A stretch of 15,865 nt of DNA from Anaerolineae bacterium (lineage in GTDB: Bacteria > Chloroflexota > Anaerolineae > B4-G1): the NCBI GenBank assembly GCA_016783285.1, contig JADHWW010000147.1:1-15865 (forward strand), in the 5' to 3' direction. Below the pieces are notes generated by a model. That model was not told where the DNA came from, did not search any database, and saw only the letters and a program-made list of their open reading frames with translations. The first letter of the stretch is position 1; every line of letters starts with the position of its first letter. Of the stretch, positions 7,512 through 14,089 are shown one piece after another. The translations under genes were made by a program, and so were the position numbers.

Positions 7512-7661
7512 TCAGATTACAACGGCAAATAGTCAAAAGGCCGCGAACAGGAGTAATAGGTCATCCCTGCAGCGAGCCGGGAAAGACCAGGTGGAAGCCC
7601 GGCAATCGGCGCCCAGGGGGAGCGCCACGTAAGGCCGAACTCGCCTGGGAGCCGCGTCGGT

Positions 7662-7689
7662 GAAACTGGGTACTAGATACTGGACGCTG
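7662..7689. repeat. Heptamer repeat inside the T-box leader
   Basis: Four 7-bp units follow stem I: GAAACTG, GGTACTA, GATACTG, GACGCTG, with weaker units continuing to about 7710 (GACCAAG, TATCGAG, CATCCGG). They occupy the linker between stem I and the stem III-like hairpin. Read on the minus strand they match the heptamer array at 5755-5789 (shared AGTACCCAGT). Confidence 0.6.
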
Positions 7690-7813
7690 GACCAAGTATC
7701 GAGCATCCGGTCAAGTAACCGATGACGACTGGCCTCCGTTAACGGGCCAGGAGCGGGAGGCATCCTAATTACATCCAGGATGCTCTCCAATCAGGGTGGT
7801 ACCGCGAAGCGTG

Positions 7814-7844
7814 CCCCTTCGTCCCTGAGACGAAGGGGTTTTTT
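7814..7844 (+). terminator. Intrinsic terminator of the T-box leader
   Basis: A perfect 10-bp stem CCCCTTCGTC (7814-7823) / GACGAAGGGG (7829-7838) with loop CCTGA is followed by six T residues (7839-7844). Its 5' arm and loop overlap the CGTCCCT needed for the antiterminator, so the two structures are mutually exclusive. Confidence 0.93.
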
Positions 7845-7867
7845 GTAATGAGGAGGAGAAAAACAAG

Positions 7868-8785
7868 ATGAGCATCGAACCCACGCCCTGGATCTGGTCC
7901 AACGGCCAGTTGGTGCCCTGGGACGAGGCGCGTGTACATGTCTTCGCCCACGCGCTGCACTACGGCTCCAGCGTCTTCGAGGGACTCCGCGCCTATGCCA
8001 CACCTCGTGGCCCGGCGGTGGTCGGCCTGGAGCCCCACGTGCGCCGGCTTTTCGACTCGTGTAAAATCTACCGCATGCCAATTCCATACCAACCGGCGGA
8101 GATATCCCAGGCCATCCTGGAGACGATTCGGGCCAACGAACTCCAATCCTGCTACATCCGACCGCTGGTCTTTCGCGGTGTGGGCGTGATCTCCCTTGAT
8201 CCTCGACCTTGTCCCGTCGAAGTGATCATCGGCACAATAGCGATGGGAAAATACCTGGGCGAGGAAGGGGTTGACGTCGGAGTGAGCACCTGGCAGCGCA
8301 TGGCCCCGAATACCTTCCCGGCGATGGCCAAGATAGGCGGGCAGTATATCAACTCACAATTGGTCGTGATGGAGGCTCACGACCGAGGTTTTGCAGAGGC
8401 CGTCGTGCTGAACACGGATGGTTACGTCAGTGAAGGCAGCGGAGAGAACGTATTCATCGTGAAAGACGGCGTGCTTCACACGCCGCCGCTGGCAGCATCA
8501 ATCCTGGCAGGCATCACCAGAGCGTTCGTCATGCAGTTAGCGCACGATTTGGGATACGAAGTGTGGGAACCGATGATCGTTCGTGAGATGCTCTACCTGG
8601 CCGACGAGATATTCTTCACCGGGACAGCCGTCGAGGTCACCTCCGTCCGCAGCGTTGACGGCATCCCTGTGGGCGAGGGACGGCGCGGGCCAGTGACGGC
8701 CCACCTGCAAGAGCAGTTCTTCGGCATTGCCAGAGGGGAGCTGGAAGATCGGTTTGGATGGATGACGCTGGTGGAGAAGGCGTGA
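7868..8785 (+). CDS. ilvE: Branched-chain amino acid aminotransferase
   Basis: 305 residues, usual length for IlvE, a PLP fold-type IV enzyme. It interconverts leucine, isoleucine and valine with their 2-oxo acids using 2-oxoglutarate/glutamate, in the cytoplasm. Seen: HALHYGSSVFEGLRAY near the N-terminus, catalytic lysine K155 in MAKIGGQYINS, and the class-IV signature EGSGENVFIVKDGVLHTPPL with SILAGITR. AGGAGG at 7851-7856 is an SD with an 11-nt spacer. It is the first gene after the leucine T-box; the specifier supports a leucine-related role rather than D-amino-acid transamination. The next gene starts 1 bp after its stop. Confidence 0.93.
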   Translation: MSIEPTPWIWSNGQLVPWDEARVHVFAHALHYGSSVFEGLRAYATPRGPAVVGLEPHVRRLFDSCKIYRMPIPYQPAEISQAILETIRANELQSCYIRPLVFRGVGVISLDPRPCPVEVIIGTIAMGKYLGEEGVDVGVSTWQRMAPNTFPAMAKIGGQYINSQLVVMEAHDRGFAEAVVLNTDGYVSEGSGENVFIVKDGVLHTPPLAASILAGITRAFVMQLAHDLGYEVWEPMIVREMLYLADEIFFTGTAVEVTSVRSVDGIPVGEGRRGPVTAHLQEQFFGIARGELEDRFGWMTLVEKA

Positions 8786-8786
8786 G

Positions 8787-9695
8787 ATGAAACAGGTGGA
8801 ACTGGCCTCCGGCATCTTTCACCTGCAGAGCGGCTCCAACATGGGGCTGGTCGTGCAGGATGGGAAAGGGCTGCTGATAGATACAGGGCTGGACAAGGAC
8901 ACCGCACGGCGGGCGTTGCGGGTTGTCGAAGCAATGGACACTGTCCTGGAGGCGGTGTTCCTCACCCACGCCCACGCCGACCACTTCGGCGGCGCCCACT
9001 TCCTGCAGCGCCGCCTGGGGCTGCCACTGTACGCGCCAGCACTAGAGGGAGCGATGATGGAGAACCCCATCATTGAGCCACTTTACCTCTTCAGCGGGGC
9101 GGCCCCCATCGAAGAACTGCGCCACAAGTTCACACTGGCCAAACCCTGCCGCATTGACCACGTCGTGGAGCCAGGGCCGCTGGAGATCGGACCGTTCCGG
9201 GTAAAGATAGTGCCATTAGCAGGGCACGCCCCCAACCAGGTGGGGGTGGCGGTGAGAGAGGTGCTCTTCTGCGCCGACGCAGTCTTCCCGGCTGAGACGC
9301 TCAAGAAGCACAAAATCACCTTCTGTGTGGACCTGGACGAGACGCTGGCGACACTGGAGCGGATGCCGGGCCTGCCCTACGCTCACTTCGCGCCGGGTCA
9401 CGGTCCGGCCTACAAAGCGGGCGACGAGATCGCCCAGGCGTGTTTCACCAATCGAGAGCGACTGGAGGAAATTCGAGAACAAGTCTATGCGGCGCTAGAG
9501 GAACCACAGGAAACGCCCGCCCTGGTTCAGCAGGTGGCCGATCGCTTCAGACTCCGACTTACGGCAGCGACCATTTACTTCCTCGTTCGAACGACCATCC
9601 TGGCCGCCCTCTCCTCGCTGGAGCGGGTAGGAAAGGTGATGATCACAGTGAAGGACAACCGGTTGTTGTGGCAGCGGAGCGAGGCAAAGGTGTGA
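8787..9695 (+). CDS. Metallo-beta-lactamase-fold hydrolase with C-terminal winged-helix-like region
   Basis: 302 residues. The MBL zinc signature is complete: H61, H63, D65, H66 (LTHAHADHFGG), H147 (LAGHAPNQ), D164 (FCADAVF) and H205 (PGHGPAY), so two metal ions are expected. The region from about 230 to 302 looks like a winged helix (TPALVQQVADRFRLRL, then TTILAALSSLERVGKVMIT), as in LACTB2-like and other MBL hydrolases. The family includes glyoxalase II, thioesterases and nucleases; the substrate is not evident. It begins 1 bp after ilvE and ends 28 bp before leuS, so it is translationally coupled to ilvE and controlled by the leucine T-box. Confidence 0.9.
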   Translation: MKQVELASGIFHLQSGSNMGLVVQDGKGLLIDTGLDKDTARRALRVVEAMDTVLEAVFLTHAHADHFGGAHFLQRRLGLPLYAPALEGAMMENPIIEPLYLFSGAAPIEELRHKFTLAKPCRIDHVVEPGPLEIGPFRVKIVPLAGHAPNQVGVAVREVLFCADAVFPAETLKKHKITFCVDLDETLATLERMPGLPYAHFAPGHGPAYKAGDEIAQACFTNRERLEEIREQVYAALEEPQETPALVQQVADRFRLRLTAATIYFLVRTTILAALSSLERVGKVMITVKDNRLLWQRSEAKV

Positions 9696-9723
9696 GAATG
9701 TCCAGCCAGGCAAGGAGAAGAAA

Positions 9724-12570
9724 ATGACAGACCAATACGTACCTCAGGAGATTGAGCCCAAATGGCAGAGACGATGGGCAGATGATGGGTTGTACCGCTC
9801 CAGGATTGACCACAGCAAACCTAAGCACTACGCATTGACTATGCTCCCCTATCCCAGCGGAAACCTGCACATCGGCCATTGGTACGCGATGGCGCCCAGC
9901 GATGTGCGTGCGCGCTACATGCGCATGCAGGGCTACAACGTTCTCTTTCCCATCGGATTTGACGCCTTCGGCCTGCCAGCCGAGAACGCCGCCATCCAGC
10001 ACGCTATCCACCCCCATAAGTGGACGTTGTCCAACGTCGAGAATATGCAACTGCAGTTTAAGACTATGGGCATGATGTTCGACTGGGAGCGGGAGGCGGT
10101 TTCTTGCCTGCCAGGCTACTACCGCTGGACCGAGTGGCTCTTCCTGAAACTGTACGACATGGGCCTGGCCTACCGTAAGAAGGCCCCGGTAGACTTCTGC
10201 CCCAAGTGCAACACCACCCTGGCCCGAGAACAGGTCTGGGGAGAGGATCGCCACTGCGAGCGCTGCGGCACGCCAGTCATCAAAAAAGAACTGGAGCAGT
10301 GGTTCTGGCGCATCACGGACTATGCCGATGAATTGCTGGACTTCTCCAAGATTGATTGGCCTGAACGAGTGGTCGCGATGCAGACTAACTGGATCGGACG
10401 CAGCGAGGGAGCCGATGTCACCTTCCTGTCCGAGCAGGAGGATCCCATTGTCGTCTTCACCACCCGGCCCGATACCCTGTGGGGTGCGACTTTCATGGTG
10501 CTGGCCCCAGAGCACCCACTAGTGGACAAACTGACGACGCCGGAGCAACTGGAAAAAATGGGGGAATACAAACTCCAGGCCGCCCGCCAGAGCGAGATTG
10601 AGCGCATGTCCACCGAGAAGGAAAAGACTGGCATTTTCATTGGCGCTTATGCCGTCAATCCGGTCAACAACAAGCACATCCCTATCTGGATCGCCGACTA
10701 TGTGATGATGACCTACGGGACGGGGGCCATCATGGCCGTCCCGGCCCATGACGAGCGGGACTTTGCGTTCGCTCTCAAATTCGGCCTGCCTATCATCCCG
10801 GTCATTGACCGGTCCGATGGCGTGGCCAAATCCTTTGCCTTTCCTGGCTCAGTGCGTGACGGATTTGCTGCTGAGTTGCAAGTAGCCGACATCGAGTTCG
10901 AGGTGAGGCCACAGGGCGATAAAGGCAAGGCGCTTTACGTCACGCTGCACGGCAAGGCCCAGATCGACCAATACATCAAACTGATGCGGGCCTACATAAA
11001 GCCGAACGAGTGGAACGAGGTCGTCGGTGCCCGTTGGACCTTCATCTTCGATGACGAGGTGCGAGAGTTCGACTCCGTGGAGGCGGATCGCGAGATTCTG
11101 GCCCGCTGCAAAGAGATCTACCCACCGGTAAGCGACAACCGCACCCTGATGGAGATGCTGTATACCCAACCCTTCTACCGCGACATGCTGTTCCATGCCG
11201 AGTACGGAACGATGGTCAACTCCGGCCCCTTCAGCGGCACGCCCGGGGACGTGGCGGTGCAAAAGGTGACCGAGTGGCTGGAGAAGCAGGGCAGCGGCGA
11301 GTTTGCCGTCAACTATCGCATACGCGACTGGCTGATCTCCCGCCAGCGGTACTGGGGTGCGCCCATACCGATGGTCTACTGCGACGAGTGTGGCGTTGTC
11401 CCGGTGCCCTACGAGGACCTGCCAGTGCTGCTGCCGGAGGATGCCGAGTTCCTGCCCACCGGCGAGAGTCCGCTGAAGTACCACGCTGGGTTCCTGCACA
11501 CCACCTGCCCCAGGTGCGGCGGCCCGGCCACCCGCGAGACCGATACAATGGATACCTTCGCCTGCTCCTCCTGGTACAACTACGCCTACCTGAGCCCCTA
11601 TTACAAGGAGGGCGAGCCGGCCCACGCCGACTCTACCCCCATAGACCCGGAGGAGGCGGAGTACTGGCTGCCGGTGGACGTCTACACAGGCGGCATCGAG
11701 CACGCCACTATGCACCTGATCTACACCCGCTTCTTCACCAAGGCCATGCGGGATATGGGCCTATTGGACTTCGATGAGCCGATGACCGCCCTGCGCAATC
11801 AGGGCATCATCCTGGGCGAGGACAGCGAGAAGATGTCCAAGAGCCGGGGCAACGTCATCGCTCCCGACGACCTGGTGGAGCGATACGGGGCGGACACGGT
11901 GCGAGGCTACCTGATGTTCGGCTGGCGCTGGGAGCAAGGCGGGCCATGGGACTCACATGGCATCGAGGGTGTAACCCGCTGGCTACCACGGGTTTGGAAC
12001 CTGGTGCTGGAGCCTCCCCCTTCATCCCCCCCAATGGGGGGAGCCCCCCCTTCCTCCCCCCCAATGGGGGGGAAAGAGGGGGGGATCGCCGACCTGCGCC
12101 GCTGGACCCACAAGACCATCCGCCGCGTCACGGACGATATGGAGGCATTCGCCTTCAACACGATCATCGCCGGACTGATGGAATTTACCAACACGCTGAT
12201 CAAGGCAAAGCAGACACCGGTCTACGGGACGGAGGCGTGGGAGGAAGCCATCGAAACGTTGCTCCTGCTGCTGGCCCCATGCTGCCCGCACATTGCCGAG
12301 GAACTGTGGGCGCGGACCAACCATCCCTACAGCGTCCACTTGCAGTCCTGGCCCCAGTTTAACGCCGACCTGGCGGCCGAGAAGGTGATCACGCTGGTGG
12401 TGCAGGTTAACGGCAAAGTACGGGCGCGGCTGAAGGTGCCAGCCGGCATCACCGAGGAGACAGCGCGGGAGACCGCCCTGTCCGACGAGAACATCCAGCG
12501 GCACACTGGCGGCAAGGAGATCCGCAAGATCATCTATGTTCCGGGGCGACTGGTGAACATCGTGGTGTAG
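9724..12570 (+). CDS. leuS: Leucyl-tRNA synthetase, with two insertions
   Basis: 948 residues (E. coli LeuRS 860). Class I synthetase charging tRNA-Leu. Seen: HIGH at 49-52 (GNLHIGHWYAM), a zinc-binding CPKC/CERC module (about residues 159-180), editing domain CP1 with VFTTRPDTLWG and MAVPAHDERDFAF (the conserved Asp that holds the amino acid is present), a second Cys pair set (YCDEC, CPRC), KMSKS at 703-707, the anticodon-binding helical domain, and the C-terminal VQVNGKVRARLKVP. Two insertions stand out: about 100 extra residues in the editing region (about 367-490) and 24 residues PPPSSPPMGGAPPSSPPMGG-KEGG (764-787) from a DNA palindrome. SD AAGGAG is 5 nt before the ATG. It is the last gene of the T-box operon and converges on the next gene 11 bp away. 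Confidence 0.97.
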   Translation: MTDQYVPQEIEPKWQRRWADDGLYRSRIDHSKPKHYALTMLPYPSGNLHIGHWYAMAPSDVRARYMRMQGYNVLFPIGFDAFGLPAENAAIQHAIHPHKWTLSNVENMQLQFKTMGMMFDWEREAVSCLPGYYRWTEWLFLKLYDMGLAYRKKAPVDFCPKCNTTLAREQVWGEDRHCERCGTPVIKKELEQWFWRITDYADELLDFSKIDWPERVVAMQTNWIGRSEGADVTFLSEQEDPIVVFTTRPDTLWGATFMVLAPEHPLVDKLTTPEQLEKMGEYKLQAARQSEIERMSTEKEKTGIFIGAYAVNPVNNKHIPIWIADYVMMTYGTGAIMAVPAHDERDFAFALKFGLPIIPVIDRSDGVAKSFAFPGSVRDGFAAELQVADIEFEVRPQGDKGKALYVTLHGKAQIDQYIKLMRAYIKPNEWNEVVGARWTFIFDDEVREFDSVEADREILARCKEIYPPVSDNRTLMEMLYTQPFYRDMLFHAEYGTMVNSGPFSGTPGDVAVQKVTEWLEKQGSGEFAVNYRIRDWLISRQRYWGAPIPMVYCDECGVVPVPYEDLPVLLPEDAEFLPTGESPLKYHAGFLHTTCPRCGGPATRETDTMDTFACSSWYNYAYLSPYYKEGEPAHADSTPIDPEEAEYWLPVDVYTGGIEHATMHLIYTRFFTKAMRDMGLLDFDEPMTALRNQGIILGEDSEKMSKSRGNVIAPDDLVERYGADTVRGYLMFGWRWEQGGPWDSHGIEGVTRWLPRVWNLVLEPPPSSPPMGGAPPSSPPMGGKEGGIADLRRWTHKTIRRVTDDMEAFAFNTIIAGLMEFTNTLIKAKQTPVYGTEAWEEAIETLLLLLAPCCPHIAEELWARTNHPYSVHLQSWPQFNADLAAEKVITLVVQVNGKVRARLKVPAGITEETARETALSDENIQRHTGGKEIRKIIYVPGRLVNIVV
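12013..12084. repeat. Tandem C/G palindromic repeat inserted in frame in leuS
   Basis: Two 30-bp units (12014-12043 and 12044-12073, differing at 4 positions) each hold C7-AAT-G6/7. The second unit plus its flank forms an imperfect palindrome over 12044-12084, with outer arms CCCCCCCTTCCT and AAAGAGGGGGGG around the inner C7-AAT-G7. The period is exactly 10 codons, so the reading frame survives and encodes the decapeptide PPSSPPMGGA/K twice. It lies in the loop of LeuRS between two helices of the anticodon-binding domain, where length varies among bacteria. Confidence 0.85.
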
Positions 12571-12581
12571 ACTCGAAAGTC

Positions 12582-12908
12582 CTAGAACAACAAATACAGG
12601 GCCATTTGCAGCAGGCTGTTCACAATCGTGAACAGGAAGAACACAGCGAACAGATGGTTTTCATCCCGGCGGCGCATGATACTCGCCGTTACCAACGTCG
12701 CCACCACTGTCCCGACAGCCAGCGACACCCAGCGCAGCAGTGGCCAGGTGACTTCCGCGCCAAAACGGGGCGGCAGTGCGAAGGTCAGTGCCACCTCCAC
12801 CGCCAGCGCCACAACTATTGCCACCCGTGAACGCAGGGTGCCCAGCACCTCCTCGTCGGTGACCACATGATAGACCACCAGCCCTAACAACGGGATGATT
12901 GCCCACAT
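12582..12908 (-). CDS. Small four-helix integral membrane protein, function unknown
   Basis: 108 residues from the ATG at 12908. This start is preferred over an in-frame GTG at 12920 because GAGGGG (12925-12920) would then be an SD with an 11-nt spacer. Four hydrophobic segments are visible: WAIIPLLGLVVYHVV, VAIVVALAVEVALTFAL, LLRWVSLAVGTVVATLVTAS, and HLFAVFFLFTIVNSLLQMALYLLF, with a short RRRDEN loop before the last. I do not recognise a family. It ends 11 bp from the convergent leuS. Confidence 0.65.
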   Translation of the reverse strand: MWAIIPLLGLVVYHVVTDEEVLGTLRSRVAIVVALAVEVALTFALPPRFGAEVTWPLLRWVSLAVGTVVATLVTASIMRRRDENHLFAVFFLFTIVNSLLQMALYLLF

Positions 12909-12913
12909 GATAA

Positions 12914-13381
12914 TTGCCACCCCTCATAGAAGCCTGGGAGGAGGTGGGACACGAGCGGCTGATTATGGTGGGAGGCGCCGGGTTGGTGCGCGACGAGGCG
13001 GGCCAGATACTCCTCATCCGCCGCAGCGACGACGGAGAGTGGTGTCTGCCAGCCGGGGCAATGGAGTTGGGCGAGCGCATTGACCGGACGGTGGAGCGGG
13101 AGGTGGCCGAGGAAACAGGGTTAGCAGTCAGGGCCGAACGGCTCGTAGGCATCTACGCCGGTGGACCTGAATTCAGCCACACTTACCCTAACGGTGACCA
13201 GACAGTCCTGGTCCCCACCCTCTTCGACTGCCAGGTGGTGGGTGGTACGCTTCGTGCCGACAATGAGGAGGCGTTGGAGGTGTGCTTCTTCTCACCAGAC
13301 CGTTTGCCCCCGCTCCATGAACATCACCTCATCCGGGTTCGCGACGGTCTGGCAGGAGAGGAAGCCGCCTTTTTCCGGTAG
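12914..13381 (+). CDS. Nudix hydrolase
   Basis: 155 residues if started at TTG 12914; an in-frame TAA lies directly before it. GTG 12944 and ATG 12965 are alternatives, but residues VGHERLIMVGGAG before the later ATG match the N-terminal beta-strand common in this subfamily, so an early start is likely. The Nudix box is complete: GAMELGERIDRTVEREVAEE-TGL fits GX5EX7REUXEEXGU with no substitutions. Family activity is hydrolysis of nucleoside diphosphate-X compounds in the cytoplasm; the substrate cannot be told. The TAG stop is inside a palindrome shared with the convergent gene. The start lies about 5 bp from that of the divergent membrane protein. Confidence 0.88.
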   Translation: MPPLIEAWEEVGHERLIMVGGAGLVRDEAGQILLIRRSDDGEWCLPAGAMELGERIDRTVEREVAEETGLAVRAERLVGIYAGGPEFSHTYPNGDQTVLVPTLFDCQVVGGTLRADNEEALEVCFFSPDRLPPLHEHHLIRVRDGLAGEEAAFFR

Positions 13382-13405
13382 GGACGTGGTGACCGCGCCC
13401 CTACC
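13377..13405. repeat. Palindromic element supplying stop codons to two convergent genes
   Basis: GGTAGGG (13377-13383) pairs with CCCTACC (13399-13405). After an A·C mismatch the stem extends with CG (13385-13386) and CG (13396-13397). TAG at 13379-13381 is the Nudix stop. CTA at 13401-13403 is the TAG stop of the minus-strand UPF0316 gene. There is no T tract on either strand, so it is not a canonical terminator; it resembles short GTAGGGGCG-type repeat palindromes. Confidence 0.65.
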
Positions 13406-13925
13406 ACCGGCGCACGTCGGGTTTCCAGTAGCCACGCCGCACAGTACGAGCCTCCGTCACCGTCACGATGGCCTTTTCGTCCACAGATTTGGCGATCCCC
13501 AGCATGGTGTCCACGTTCTTACGAGGAACGATGGCTTCAATAATGCTCACGGCGCTTTCACGCCCGCGCCCATAGAGCTCCGTCACACCAAATCCCGCCT
13601 GGCGCAGAGCCTCCGCCATAGCATCGCCTTTCTCGGTAGAAATGAACCGCACCTCGACGAATCCCAGCGCCAGTCGCTGCTCCCAGGCCATCCCGAGCAG
13701 CGTGCCCACGGCGACCCCACAGCAGTAAGCGAGGATATTCCAGACATTGTTCAGATTTGCCACCACCCTACCGATGGCAACAACGTACACTAGCGCACTG
13801 AGAGAGTTCGCCAGCATAGCGTAGAACTTGCGCCCCTGAACAGTCATCAGCGTCGAGAGCGTGCTGACAGCGATGCCCAACAAACGCAACACAAAGATCA
13901 ACAAGGCTTCCCAAAATATGTTCAC
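13401..13925 (-). CDS. UPF0316 family membrane protein (DUF5698-DUF2179)
   Basis: 174 residues from a GTG at 13925 with SD AGGTGA about 8 nt upstream. The N-terminal half has about three membrane helices (LLIFVLRLLGIAVSTLSTLMTVQG, SALVYVVAIGRVV, ILAYCCGVAVGTLLGMAWE), typical of DUF5698. Residues about 95-160 form a soluble DUF2179 domain (GFGVTELYGRGRESAVSIIEAIVPRKNV) like the C-terminal domain of YitT-type proteins. Function is unknown in the family. It has its own promoter at 13972-13999. Confidence 0.88.
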   Translation of the reverse strand: MNIFWEALLIFVLRLLGIAVSTLSTLMTVQGRKFYAMLANSLSALVYVVAIGRVVANLNNVWNILAYCCGVAVGTLLGMAWEQRLALGFVEVRFISTEKGDAMAEALRQAGFGVTELYGRGRESAVSIIEAIVPRKNVDTMLGIAKSVDEKAIVTVTEARTVRRGYWKPDVRRW

Positions 13926-13971
13926 TCGTTCGTCACCTACCTGGCATCAATCAGATTTCAATACTGCACCG

Positions 13972-13999
13972 ATTATACCGCCTCTCGGCTACTTGTCAA
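13972..13999 (-). promoter_or_regulatory. Sigma-70-type promoter for the UPF0316 gene
   Basis: On the minus strand, a perfect TTGACA (13999-13994), a 16-bp spacer and a perfect TATAAT (13977-13972) lie about 47 bp before the GTG start. It is divergent from the promoter at 14013-14041. Confidence 0.75.
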
Positions 14000-14012
14000 C
14001 GAGAGTCGAGAG

Positions 14013-14041
14013 TTGTCATCCCCTCCTTTTAATGGTATAAT
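14013..14041 (+). promoter_or_regulatory. Sigma-70-type promoter for the LysM/M23 peptidase genes
   Basis: TTGTCA (14013-14018), an optimal 17-bp spacer and a perfect TATAAT (14036-14041) precede the peptidase gene. The predicted start near 14048 makes the TTG at 14063 a poor initiator, with its SD at the transcript end, and favours the ATG at 14090. Confidence 0.75.
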
Positions 14042-14089
14042 AATCTATGAGGCTAGCGACAATTGTTGCATGACCTCGGATCAGATTCA

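Larger units (their letters stand above)
7541..7844 (+). promoter_or_regulatory. T-box riboswitch, leucine-specific (CTC specifier), upstream of ilvE-MBL-leuS
   Basis: The 356-bp gap between amidase and ilvE is a transcription-attenuating T-box. Stem I: base CCGCG (7541-7545) and CAGG pair with CCTG and CGCG(T)CGG, the loop-E strand AGTA is at 7552-7555, and the apical stem GCCGGG/CCCGGC (7576-7581/7598-7603) carries GGTGGAA. The opposite loop-E strand GAA (7637-7639) is followed by the specifier CTC (7640-7642), a Leu codon, then G instead of the usual A. A stem III-like hairpin is at 7729-7750 and another at 7756-7788. The T-box AGGGTGGTACCGCG is at 7793-7806. Its TGGT would pair with ACCA of a tRNA with discriminator A, as tRNA-Leu has. 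Antiterminator pairs are AGGG (7793-7796) with CCCT (7823-7826) and GCG with CGT. Uncharged tRNA-Leu should stabilise read-through. No strong promoter is visible before it; the amidase transcript may supply RNA polymerase. Confidence 0.93.

Noticed and set aside
9643..10515. 290-codon minus-strand open frame opposite the start of leuS
   Set aside because: It lies entirely antisense to MBL/leuS coding sequence with clear motifs on the plus strand. The antisense protein has no recognisable domain.
10849..11715. 288-codon minus-strand open frame opposite the middle of leuS
   Set aside because: Antisense shadow of the LeuRS editing and catalytic regions. It has no domain and no SD.
12013..12084. 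Sequencing or assembly error or frameshift in leuS
   Set aside because: The reading frame continues correctly into the anticodon-binding domain and the two copies differ by several bases, so a real in-frame insertion is more likely. Read-level checking remains worthwhile because of the homopolymers.
13377..13405. Bidirectional intrinsic terminator between Nudix and UPF0316 genes
   Set aside because: The stem is present but neither side has a T-rich tract, so it is listed as a palindromic repeat only.
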